From assembly GCA_030050125.1 (NCBI GenBank), contig JASIJN010000466.1, forward strand, positions 1 through 8,700: DNA of 8,700 nt, read 5' to 3'. The position numbers and the translations under genes are program-made. The DNA is from Streptosporangiaceae bacterium (GTDB lineage: Bacteria; Actinomycetota; Actinomycetes; Streptosporangiales; Streptosporangiaceae). Within the stretch, counting starts at the first letter, position 1; every line of letters begins with the position of its first letter. Positions 1 through 5,928 of this stretch are shown piece after piece. The notes under the pieces were generated by a model. It did no database searches, was not told where the DNA came from, and saw only the letters and a program-made list of their open reading frames with translations.

Positions 1-1487
1 GCGAATCGGTGCACGATTATCGGATCGCGGCCCGGTTCGATGGCCAGATCCTGGCCATGACGGATATCTACACGAACGACCTCGGAGGCCTGAATTCCCC
101 GTTCGGCTCCTCTCAGCTGTCGACCGTGGTATTCAACGGCCCTTACAAGGTCGACGATGGCTTCGTGGAGCGCCGCGTCGTCCTCACCAACAAGACACCG
201 ATCGGCGCGTACCGTGGATACGGCCAGCCGGAGGTCAACTTCGCCTATGAGCGACTGATGGACAAGCTGGCCAGGAAGCTCGGCGCCGACCCGGTGGAAC
301 TGCGCGCGCTGAACATGGTGCAGCCCGGTGACTTCCCGTGGATCAACCCGGTGGGCGCCGTCTACGACAGCGGCGACTACGAGCGGTGCCTGCGGATGGC
401 CGCCGAGGCGGTCGACTGGGCGGGCCACCGCCGGGCCGCGCGCGCCCCCCGGCCGTCGGACGGCCGGTACCGGGGCATCGGCTTTTCTTCCTACGTGGAG
501 CGCACCGGGTACGCCAGCAGCAAGTTCCTCGCCGCCCGCCGCTCGGACTTCGGCGCGCACGAGTCGGTGACGATCCGGGCGAACAGGTCGGGCAGCCTGG
601 ACGTGTACACCGGGGTGTCGAGCATCGGCCAGGGCAGCGAGACGGTCTTCGCGCAGATGTGCGCCGAGTTCTTCGGGTGCGATTACGACCGGGTGCGGGT
701 GCACTCCGGGGACACCGCGACGTCGCCGCTGAACACCGGCTCCTTCGCCTCGCGGACCGTGATCGCGGCGGCCGGCGCGATTCTCGACGCCTGCGCACGG
801 CTGCGCGAGAAGACCCTGCGCATCGCCGCCCACATGCTCGAGGTCGGCGACCCGCATGACCTGGACATCGTCGGGCAGGTGGTCCAGCACCGGGACGACC
901 TGACCCTCATGGTGCCGCTGTCGAGCGTGTTCGACCGGGCGATCCTGGGCCAGGGGCTGCCCGAAGGCGAGCAGCCCGGGCTCGACGAGACGTCATACTT
1001 CGAGCCGCCCGCGGCCGCCTACTCGTTCGGGACCGCGGTCGCCGTCGTCTATGTCGACGCGGAGTCCGGCGAGTTCGACGTGGAGCGCTTCCTGATGGTC
1101 CACGACTGCGGCACCCCGATCAACCCCAAGCTGATCGACGGACAGGTCCGCGGCGGACTCGCCCAGGGGCTCGGCCAGGCGCTCGGGGAGGAGCTCGTCT
1201 ACGATCCCGAGACCGGTCAGCTGGTCAACGGCACGATGATGGACTATTTCGCCCCGACGGCGTGCGACCTGCCCCCGATCGAGCTGCTGCACACCGCCGT
1301 CGCCTCGCCGGCGACGCCGCTCGGCGTCCGTGGCGCGGGGGAGGTCGGCACCATCCCCGCCGCCGCGGCGGTCGCCAACGCCATCTGCGACGCGCTCAGC
1401 GACTTCCGCGTGGAGATCGACCGGCTGCCGATCACGCCCGAACTCGTCTGGCGGGCGCTGCGGGAACACGTTCAGCCCGGCGCCTGA
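1..1487 (+). CDS. Molybdenum hydroxylase large (molybdopterin-binding) subunit, xanthine dehydrogenase/CoxL superfamily, 5'-partial
   Basis: Large catalytic subunit of a Mo-pterin hydroxylase, which inserts water-derived oxygen into an aldehyde, N-heterocycle or related substrate and passes electrons to FAD and 2Fe-2S partner subunits. The reading frame is open to the left edge (first full codon at 3-5), so the GTG at 9 is internal and the N-terminal part lies outside. Visible hallmarks: the active-site loop A-Y-R-G-Y-G-Q-P-E (about nt 210-236), the cofactor-binding stretch around S-I-G-Q-G-S-E-T (about 621-644), the H-D-C-G-T-P-I-N-P segment (about 1101-1127) and the C-terminal G-V-R-G-A-G-E-V-G motif, whose glutamate (codon 1341-1343) is the expected catalytic base. 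The loop is not the A-Y-R-C-S-F-R of form I CO dehydrogenase, so CO is an unlikely substrate. Family assignment is firm; substrate is unknown. The last 16 bases overlap the tail of the convergent gene. Confidence 0.93.
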   Translation, partial: ESVHDYRIAARFDGQILAMTDIYTNDLGGLNSPFGSSQLSTVVFNGPYKVDDGFVERRVVLTNKTPIGAYRGYGQPEVNFAYERLMDKLARKLGADPVELRALNMVQPGDFPWINPVGAVYDSGDYERCLRMAAEAVDWAGHRRAARAPRPSDGRYRGIGFSSYVERTGYASSKFLAARRSDFGAHESVTIRANRSGSLDVYTGVSSIGQGSETVFAQMCAEFFGCDYDRVRVHSGDTATSPLNTGSFASRTVIAAAGAILDACARLREKTLRIAAHMLEVGDPHDLDIVGQVVQHRDDLTLMVPLSSVFDRAILGQGLPEGEQPGLDETSYFEPPAAAYSFGTAVAVVYVDAESGEFDVERFLMVHDCGTPINPKLIDGQVRGGLAQGLGQALGEELVYDPETGQLVNGTMMDYFAPTACDLPPIELLHTAVASPATPLGVRGAGEVGTIPAAAAVANAICDALSDFRVEIDRLPITPELVWRALREHVQPGA

Positions 1488-2065
1488 GCACCAGGCGCGC
1501 TGGGTAAATCCCCGGTGACCCCGGGTCCATCGGGCCCGCATCGTGGGCAGGGCCGCATGCCGGCCGATGCGGTGATCTCGGCGGCTTCGGCGCGGGCCGC
1601 GTCGATCATTGCTGAAGCCTGCTCCTCAGCGAGCCGGAACAGCTCTTCGACGCGAGTGCCCAGCGCGGAGTATGTTCCGCGCTGCGGGTCTTGCAGCAGC
1701 GTGCAGCCATCTGACAGCTCAGCCTGGAGCGCGCGCAGCTGCTGGCCTTGGAGCCGCGACGGCAAGTCGCCGCAGACCTGGCCCAGGACCTGCTCGCGGG
1801 TCTGGCCGGTCAGCGCACAGAGCCTGCCGACCACCAGGTCGCTGATCAGCACGCCGGCGATCAGCTGACGGCTCAGGACGGTCGCCGTGGAGTCGTCGGC
1901 GGCAGCAGCGGGATGACGTTTCAGCCTGCCCTTCTTCTCGCGTACCTCGCCGATTGCGCTGATCTGGCGTGTGGCCTCCTCCAGCGGGGTGCTGCCACCG
2001 CCCGCCGCGGTCATAATCCGCAGCCAGCGCGCCGTCATGTCCTGCAGCCAGTCCACGCCCGCCAC
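1472..2065 (-). CDS. Uncharacterised 197-aa protein with C-terminal helical segment and CxxC
   Basis: I do not recognise this family. The frame shows strong G/C third-position bias throughout and divergent, convergent and spacing relations typical of a real gene. Visible parts: a basic/charged stretch at about residues 40-51, an Ala/Leu-rich helical middle (about 63-125), a heptad-like Glu/Ala-rich segment (about 139-166) resembling the coiled coils of DivIVA-like or ATP-synthase-b-like proteins, then a single C-P-R-C pair (173-176) and a Gly/Pro-rich tail. No signal peptide or membrane helix is evident. The GTG start at 2065 has only a weak Shine-Dalgarno-like GAAGG just upstream; an ATG at 2038 is an alternative. 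Its last 16 bases overlap the end of the molybdenum hydroxylase gene, and it diverges from the methyltransferase across a 102-bp gap. One CxxC alone cannot make a four-cysteine zinc site, so dimerisation or a redox pair are only possibilities. Confidence 0.66.
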   Translation of the reverse strand: MAGVDWLQDMTARWLRIMTAAGGGSTPLEEATRQISAIGEVREKKGRLKRHPAAAADDSTATVLSRQLIAGVLISDLVVGRLCALTGQTREQVLGQVCGDLPSRLQGQQLRALQAELSDGCTLLQDPQRGTYSALGTRVEELFRLAEEQASAMIDAARAEAAEITASAGMRPCPRCGPDGPGVTGDLPSAPGAQAPG

Positions 2066-2155
2066 GGTACCTTCGGCCCCTCCCCCTCACCACGCCGCCG
2101 CCAGACCCCGGCCGGGCAGCTATTGACACGCGGTCTTTGAGCAGCGGATCGCGCC

Positions 2156-2161
2156 TATTCT
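2156..2161 (+). promoter_or_regulatory. -10 element of a leaderless methyltransferase promoter
   Basis: TATTCT lies six bases before the GTG start at 2168, the geometry of actinobacterial leaderless promoters (TANNNT about 6-7 bases before the initiation codon). No Shine-Dalgarno sequence precedes the start, which fits. A good -35 is not obvious at 16-19 bp; the TTGACA at 2123-2128 is 27 bp away, too far. Confidence 0.5.
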
Positions 2162-2167
2162 TCTTGC

Positions 2168-2938
2168 GTGAGCACCTCGCCGGCCGCCGATCCGATCGCT
2201 TACATGACCCAGATGGCGGCATCGGCGCACGGGCGGTTATTCCGGGAGCGAGCACTGGCCGGGCTCGACCTGCGGCCGGGCCAGGTCGCGCTCGACGTCG
2301 GCTGCGGTCCGGGCGCGAACCTGCACGATCTCGCCGACGGCGTCACCGCGATCGGCAGGGTCATCGCCGTCGACCTGGACCCGGTGATGGCGCGGGAGGC
2401 CAGGCACCGGATGGCCGACCGCGCCATCACCGGGGTGCTGGCCGGTGACGGGCACGCGCTGCCGCTCGCCGACCGGTCCGTGGACCGCGTCCGGCTGGAC
2501 CGCGTCCTGCAGCATGTCCGTTCACCCGCGGGCGTCCTGGCTGAGATCCGCCGGGTAGCCCGGCCGGGCGCGGTACTCGCCCTGGGCGAGCCGGACTGGG
2601 CGACGCTGGCCATCGACTCGCCCGACCCGCGCACCAGCGCCGACTTCACCGCCTTCGTCTGCGCGCACCAGGTGCGGAACCCGAGTGTCGGGCGCGAACT
2701 GGCCCGGCTGGCGACCGGAGCGGGCTTCACGGTCCGCTCGGTGCACGCGCATGCGGCGCTGTTCGACGACTTCGCGGCGGCCGACCAGGTGATCGGGCTC
2801 GGCCGCGTGACCAGGCGGGCGGTCGACGCCGGGTTCATCGACGGCGATCGCGCCAACTGCTGGCTGACGGCCCTTTCTGAGTCTGCGTTCCTGGCCGCGG
2901 TGACGTTCTTCAGCGTCGCGGCCGGGCTGACCGCGTAG
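2168..2938 (+). CDS. Class I SAM-dependent methyltransferase
   Basis: Predicted cytoplasmic methyltransferase of 256 residues that transfers a methyl group from S-adenosylmethionine to an unidentified acceptor. Motif I, A-L-D-V-G-C-G-P-G (41-49), forms the SAM-binding loop; the acidic residue ending beta-2 is in V-D-L-D (68-71); G-D-G-H-A-L-P-L (93-100) and V-D-R-V-R-L-D-R-V-L-Q-H-V (105-117) match the following motifs of the Methyltransf_11/UbiE type; L-A-E-I-R-R-V-A-R-P-G (124-134) is the usual post-core helix and turn. The C-terminal third (about 150-256) is the variable substrate region. The GTG start gives a full-length fold, and a -10 box six bases upstream suggests leaderless translation. 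The gene diverges from the 197-residue protein gene and its last 29 bases overlap the tail of the convergent acyltransferase gene. The acceptor cannot be predicted; small-molecule methylation is the usual role of the family. Confidence 0.9.
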   Translation: MSTSPAADPIAYMTQMAASAHGRLFRERALAGLDLRPGQVALDVGCGPGANLHDLADGVTAIGRVIAVDLDPVMAREARHRMADRAITGVLAGDGHALPLADRSVDRVRLDRVLQHVRSPAGVLAEIRRVARPGAVLALGEPDWATLAIDSPDPRTSADFTAFVCAHQVRNPSVGRELARLATGAGFTVRSVHAHAALFDDFAAADQVIGLGRVTRRAVDAGFIDGDRANCWLTALSESAFLAAVTFFSVAAGLTA

Positions 2939-3716
2939 CCGGGGCTGCCGCCGTCCCTCCGTCCTCGTCGGCACCGAACGCCGCCCGCTCGACCAGCCGG
3001 ATCGCCTCGGCAACCGGCGGCGCCGCGGCTCGCTGATCGTGAACGACCACGCACAGGCTCTCGTCGTACCTGCGCACGTAGGCCGAGCTTCCCGGAAGCA
3101 CGCGGTAGCCGAACCGGGTAAAGAACCGGTACTGATCTTCGGCTTCGCCGGCGGTGCCCCAGACGACCGGACGCCCGATATGCAGGGCCAGGGCCAGGGT
3201 GACCATCATGAGCGCGGCCGCGACGCCGTGGCGGCGCCGGGTCGCCGTCACCGCCAGCCGGCCGCCCTCCAGCACCCCGCTGCGGTCGATGCCCAGCCCG
3301 CCGATCAGCCCGGCAGTCCGGGCCTGGCCGAGGTGCGCCTCGACCGGCGACGAGCGGAGCGTCTCGGCCGGCGCCGCGCGCAGGCAGCCCACCAGCACGC
3401 CGTCGCCGTCGCGGCAGGTGATGTGATATGCCCGCAGATCCGCGTCATCAGGATCGACGAACCGGCCATCGGCCGCGCGGAACGACGGCCGACGTCCGTC
3501 GGCGTGGTAGACCTCCGCGCGGAAAGCCCGCACCGCGGCTATCGCCGCGAGTAAGTCGGCCTCACCCTCCCGGCCAGGGCCGTGGACCTCGAGGCACAGC
3601 GAGGTCCCCAGCGCCTCAACGGTGCGCCGGGCCGTGTCGCAGACCCACTGCCCCGATTCCGGCGTCGGCGCGCCGCGGCCCGGGACGCCCCGGCCATGCG
3701 CCTGTCCCTCTGCCAT
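2910..3716 (-). CDS. GNAT-fold acyltransferase with LuxI/FeeM-like motif layout
   Basis: Predicted acyl- or acetyltransferase of 268 residues. After about 60 N-terminal residues it shows an F-R-A-E-V-Y segment (65-70), acidic residues D88, D90 and D91 before a beta strand Y-H-I-T (97-100), then V-L-V-G-C-L-R (107-113), E-G-G-R-L-A-V (150-156), and the acyl-CoA loop R-R-R-H-G-V-A-A-A-L (160-169). It ends with R-F-F-T-R-F-G-Y-like residues (197-204) typical of GNAT motif B. The order F-R-x-x-V-Y / acidic / E-x-x-R-x-x-V resembles autoinducer synthases and FeeM-like N-acyl amino acid synthases, but the R-x-x-G-x-A loop is ordinary GNAT. Start ATG 3716 has a Shine-Dalgarno GAAGGA (3724-3729) seven bases upstream. 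The gene follows the TetR gene on the same strand after 51 bp, so they are probably co-transcribed. Acceptor and acyl donor are unknown. The Ala/Arg-rich last 20 residues are probably disordered. Confidence 0.8.
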   Translation of the reverse strand: MAEGQAHGRGVPGRGAPTPESGQWVCDTARRTVEALGTSLCLEVHGPGREGEADLLAAIAAVRAFRAEVYHADGRRPSFRAADGRFVDPDDADLRAYHITCRDGDGVLVGCLRAAPAETLRSSPVEAHLGQARTAGLIGGLGIDRSGVLEGGRLAVTATRRRHGVAAALMMVTLALALHIGRPVVWGTAGEAEDQYRFFTRFGYRVLPGSSAYVRRYDESLCVVVHDQRAAAPPVAEAIRLVERAAFGADEDGGTAAAPATRSARPRR

Positions 3717-3767
3717 GCCAGGATCCTTCCACCTTCCGGCCGGCCGAGCCCCCTGACCGGCGGGTGG

Positions 3768-4370
3768 TCACTTGACCCGCAGCGAGCCGATGGCCTGCCC
3801 GATGAGGTAGCGCCATTCGTCCCGCACCCTGGCCTTGTCCTCGGGCGGCGCCTCGGCCACGGCCAGCCCGGCGCCGCCGAGCATCCAGAAGGCGAACCGG
3901 ACCGTGCTCTCGAACGCGGTGCCGCGCAGGTAGCCGCCGTCGACCAGGGCGCGGATGAAGCGCTCGACCAGCCCGTAGGCGTAGTCCTTCTCGCATTCCC
4001 GCCAGCGGTGCCAGCCGAGCGCGGCCGGGCCCTCCAGCCAGACCAGCCGCCCGTAGACCGGGTCGCAGCAGTGGGTCAGGTACGTATCCAGCGCCCGCAT
4101 CGCCGCGGTCCAGGGGTCCGCCGTGCCGGCAGCCTCGATGACCTCCGCGGTCACCCTGGCCTCTTGCAGGTCGAGCACGGCCTCGAACAGGGCCTGCTTG
4201 CCGGCGAAGTGGTGATACACGGCACCACGGGTGACCCGGCTGGCCGACGCGACGTCCTCCAGGGACGTGGCCGCGTACCCGCGCTCGGCGAACAGCGCGG
4301 TCGCCTCGTCGAGCAGCGCGGCCCTGGTGGCCTCCGAGTACAGCTCGCGGCGGCTCTTGACCTCGGGCAT
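3768..4370 (-). CDS. TetR/AcrR-family transcriptional repressor
   Basis: One-component regulator of 200 residues: the N-terminal helix-turn-helix binds DNA and the C-terminal helical domain senses a ligand. The recognition region runs about residues 36-55 (S-L-E-D-V-A through V-Y-H-H-F), preceded by the typical A-L-F-A-E-R-G-Y-A-A-T helix 1 end and followed by G-K-Q-A-L-F. The C-terminal domain contains an aromatic-rich W-L-E-G-P-A-A-L-G-W stretch (111-120), seen in many actinobacterial TetR proteins. I chose ATG 4370, not the in-frame start further upstream at 4559: it gives the standard length, and a TATACT box lies exactly six bases before it, indicating a leaderless mRNA. The upstream extension would be translated from the tandem repeat and is not conserved-looking. 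Divergent from the P450, it probably represses both directions through the GAGTAT repeats, and the acyltransferase gene follows it. Confidence 0.92.
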   Translation of the reverse strand: MPEVKSRRELYSEATRAALLDEATALFAERGYAATSLEDVASASRVTRGAVYHHFAGKQALFEAVLDLQEARVTAEVIEAAGTADPWTAAMRALDTYLTHCCDPVYGRLVWLEGPAALGWHRWRECEKDYAYGLVERFIRALVDGGYLRGTAFESTVRFAFWMLGGAGLAVAEAPPEDKARVRDEWRYLIGQAIGSLRVK

Positions 4371-4375
4371 GCGCT

Positions 4376-4425
4376 GAGTATAGTGACAAACATTGAGTAT
4401 GTGACAAGCGCCGAGTATGTGAAAT
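4376..4425. promoter_or_regulatory. Triple direct-repeat operator between tetR and P450 genes
   Basis: Three copies of a GAGTATGTGACAA-like element begin at 4376 (GAGTATAGTGACAA, one extra A), 4395 (GAGTATGTGACAA) and 4413 (GAGTATGTGAAAT). The spacings of 19 and 18 bp approach two helical turns, so the sites face nearly the same side of the DNA. They cover the TetR-gene promoter and a weaker possible P450 promoter on the + strand (TTGAGT 4393-4398, 17 bp, TATGTG 4416-4421). The AT-rich block stands out sharply from its surroundings. Binding by the adjacent TetR protein is inferred from position. TetR sites are usually palindromic; here only a short TATA-centred partial dyad is visible in the first copy. 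Confidence 0.6.
4377..4407 (-). promoter_or_regulatory. Leaderless promoter of the TetR gene
   Basis: On the minus strand, TATACT (4382 to 4377) is a near-consensus -10 box and lies six bases before the ATG at 4370, so the transcript would begin at or next to the start codon. A TTGTCA (4407 to 4402) gives a plausible -35 with a 19-bp spacer, slightly long. Both boxes sit inside copies of the GAGTATGTGACA repeat, which predicts autorepression. Confidence 0.6.
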
Positions 4426-4461
4426 CCCGACGCGGCGTTCCTCTCAGGGCGGCGCTGCGCC

Positions 4462-4539
4462 ACGATTGAGCGGCACGGTTGAGCGGCGCGGTTGAACGGC
4501 ACGGTTGAGCGGCACGGTTGAGCGGCACGGTTAAGGAGC
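4462..4539 (+). repeat. Six-copy 13-bp tandem repeat ending in the P450 ribosome-binding site
   Basis: Unit ACGGTTGAGCGGC, repeated head to tail six times without gaps: 4462-4474 (one change), 4475-4487 (perfect), 4488-4500 (two changes), 4501-4513 (perfect), 4514-4526 (perfect) and 4527-4539 (three changes). The three changes in the last copy create the AAGGAG Shine-Dalgarno sequence. The 13-bp length is not a multiple of three, which argues against a coding repeat. The array sits between the operator repeats and the P450 start, so it is probably part of the 5' leader of that mRNA. Confidence 0.9.
4533..4538 (+). promoter_or_regulatory. Ribosome-binding site that selects the TTG start of the P450
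   Basis: AAGGAG lies eight bases before the TTG at 4547 and 20 bases before the next in-frame ATG at 4559. Only the TTG has normal spacing, so it is the preferred start. The site is inside the sixth copy of the 13-bp repeat. Confidence 0.75.
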
Positions 4540-4546
4540 GCCCGCG

Positions 4547-5773
4547 TTGACAGAGACAATGCCCCCGCCGCTGTTCGACCCGTTCGCGCCGGGCTTTACC
4601 GACGACCCCTACCCGCAGTACGCGACCATGCGGGAGCAGGCGCCGGTCTACCAGCACCCGTTCGGGTTCTGGCTGCTGACCAGCTACGACGACGTGTCCT
4701 GGCTGCTGCGGGCGCCGGGGCTGTCGGTCGAGGATGACAACGTGGCCGGCGACAGCCCGCTGCGCCAGCTGCGCGAGGAGGTGTACGGGGACGGCGCGCC
4801 GCGGGCGAGCGCGCTGTCCATGCTCGACCGGGACCCGCCGGACCACGCCAGGCTGCGCAAGCTGGTGTCGAAGGCGTTCACGCCCCGGGCCATCGAGGCG
4901 CTGCGGCCGCGAATCACCGACCTGGTCGACGGCATGCTGGACGCCATGGCCGCGGAGGGGACGGTGGACCTCGTCGACGCGCTCGCGTTCCCGCTGCCGT
5001 TCAGCGTGATCGCCGAGATGCTCGGCACGCCGCCCGCCGACCATGAGCGGATCCGCCAGCTCACCGGCACCGTGGTGCGCTCCCTGGAGCCGGTGGCCGA
5101 TCCCGGGCTGATCCAGGCGATCCAGGCCGCCGACGAGGAGATGTCCCAGATAGCGACCGACATGATCGCCTGGAAGCGGGCCAACCCGGCGGATGACCTG
5201 CTGACCGCCCTGATCCACGCCGAGGACGACGGCGACATGCTCAGCGACGACGAACTGGTGGCGCAGACGCTGCTGCTGTACATCGCCGGGCACGAGACCA
5301 CCGTCAACCTCATCGCCGGCGGCGCCCTCGCGCTGTTGCGGCACCCGGCCCAGCTCGCGGTGCTGCGCGCCGACCCGGCCCTGGCCGGCAACGCCGTGGA
5401 GGAGTTGCTCCGCTACGACAGCCCCGTCCAGGCGAGCCGGCGGATCACGCTGGAACCGGTCACCCTGGGCGGCAGCACGATCCCGGCCGGCGCGTTCGTG
5501 ATGGCGAGCCTCGGCTCGGCCAACCGGGACGAGCGGTTCTGGGGCGCCGACGCCGACGAACTGCGGCTCGACCGGGACAACGCCCGGCAGCACGTGTCCT
5601 TCGGCGCCGGGCATCACCACTGCCTGGGCGCGTCGCTGGCCCGGCTGGAGGCCACCATCGCGTTCGAGCACCTGGTGGGCCGGTTCCCGGGGCTGGCGCT
5701 GGCGGGCGAGGTGATATGGAACGGCCGGATCAACCTGCGCGGCCCGGCACACCTTCCTGTATCAGTGAGCTGA
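4547..5773 (+). CDS. Cytochrome P450 (bacterial class I type)
   Basis: Soluble haem monooxygenase of 408 residues, the standard length for actinobacterial P450s, with no membrane anchor. It would hydroxylate or otherwise oxidise an organic substrate using O2 and electrons from a ferredoxin and ferredoxin reductase, neither of which is encoded in this window. Hallmarks: the N-terminal F-D-P-F-A-P-G-F-T-D-D-P-Y-P; helix C D-P-P-D-H-A-R-L-R; helix I A-G-H-E-T-T (247-252), with the acid-alcohol pair E250/T251 for oxygen activation; the E-x-x-R pair E286/R289 in E-L-L-R; and the haem loop F-G-A-G-H-H-H-C-L-G with ligand Cys359. All catalytic residues are present. The TTG start is set by AAGGAG eight bases upstream. 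The gene diverges from the TetR repressor and shares its operator region, so substrate-induced derepression is likely. Substrate and CYP subfamily cannot be named from sequence alone. Confidence 0.96.
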   Translation: MTETMPPPLFDPFAPGFTDDPYPQYATMREQAPVYQHPFGFWLLTSYDDVSWLLRAPGLSVEDDNVAGDSPLRQLREEVYGDGAPRASALSMLDRDPPDHARLRKLVSKAFTPRAIEALRPRITDLVDGMLDAMAAEGTVDLVDALAFPLPFSVIAEMLGTPPADHERIRQLTGTVVRSLEPVADPGLIQAIQAADEEMSQIATDMIAWKRANPADDLLTALIHAEDDGDMLSDDELVAQTLLLYIAGHETTVNLIAGGALALLRHPAQLAVLRADPALAGNAVEELLRYDSPVQASRRITLEPVTLGGSTIPAGAFVMASLGSANRDERFWGADADELRLDRDNARQHVSFGAGHHHCLGASLARLEATIAFEHLVGRFPGLALAGEVIWNGRINLRGPAHLPVSVS

Positions 5774-5928
5774 GCCCCTGACCAGCTCCTCGTCCCCGGC
5801 AGAGGCCCTGCCACCGCGGACGCCGGAAGCTCTCCTGGCAACCGCCTCGGACAGAAGTCCGGCGCGTCGCGTCCAACCGAGCGGGCCGTGATTGACCCGC
5901 GACCGGCCGCCTGGCTACCCTCGCCTGT
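5774..5928. other. P450-CbbX intergenic region with two weak hairpins
   Basis: This gap holds two short inverted repeats: GGCAG/CTGCC (5798-5802 with 5808-5812, five-base loop) and CGGAC/GTCCG (5848-5852 with 5857-5861, four-base loop). Neither has a following T-run. They may form a weak terminator for the P450 transcript, but stems this short occur often by chance in such GC-rich DNA. The right end carries the next gene's promoter. Confidence 0.3.
5892..5921 (+). promoter_or_regulatory. Leaderless promoter of the CbbX-like gene
   Basis: TTGACC (5892-5897) and TACCCT (5916-5921) are separated by 18 bp, a good housekeeping-sigma promoter for a high-GC actinomycete. The GTG start at 5929 begins seven bases after the -10 box, where transcription should start, so the mRNA is predicted to be leaderless. 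No Shine-Dalgarno sequence precedes the GTG, and this promoter is the main support for the long, membrane-anchored reading of the gene. Confidence 0.68.

Noticed and set aside
9..11. GTG at position 9 as the start of the molybdenum hydroxylase
   Set aside because: The frame is open to the window edge and the protein begins in mid-domain, so the true start is outside.
1..1487. Molybdenum hydroxylase as a CO dehydrogenase working with the CbbX-like protein in CO-based carbon fixation
   Set aside because: Attractive because carboxydotrophs pair the two, but the active-site loop is not that of form I CO dehydrogenase, the genes are about 4.4 kb apart, and no Rubisco is present.
2123..2128. TTGACA as the -35 box of the methyltransferase
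   Set aside because: It lies 27 bp from the TATTCT -10 box, beyond the usual 16-19 bp, and no other -10 sits at the right distance.
2200..3054. A 284-codon minus-strand frame opposite the methyltransferase
   Set aside because: The sense strand encodes a complete SAM-binding fold; the antisense product is Arg/Ser/Ala-rich with no recognisable motif.
4462..4539. The tandem array as a CRISPR
   Set aside because: The 13-bp units abut with no spacers and no cas genes are present.
4371..4559. N-terminal extension of the TetR protein from an in-frame start at 4559
   Set aside because: The extra 63 codons come from the 13-bp tandem array and the operator, and would put the -10 box inside the gene. 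ATG 4370 gives the normal TetR length and a leaderless promoter.
4151..5752. A 533-codon open frame on the minus strand opposite the P450
   Set aside because: It is antisense to a P450 with every catalytic motif, and its translation is low-complexity Arg/Val/Gly/Gln. Long antisense frames are expected in such GC-rich genes.
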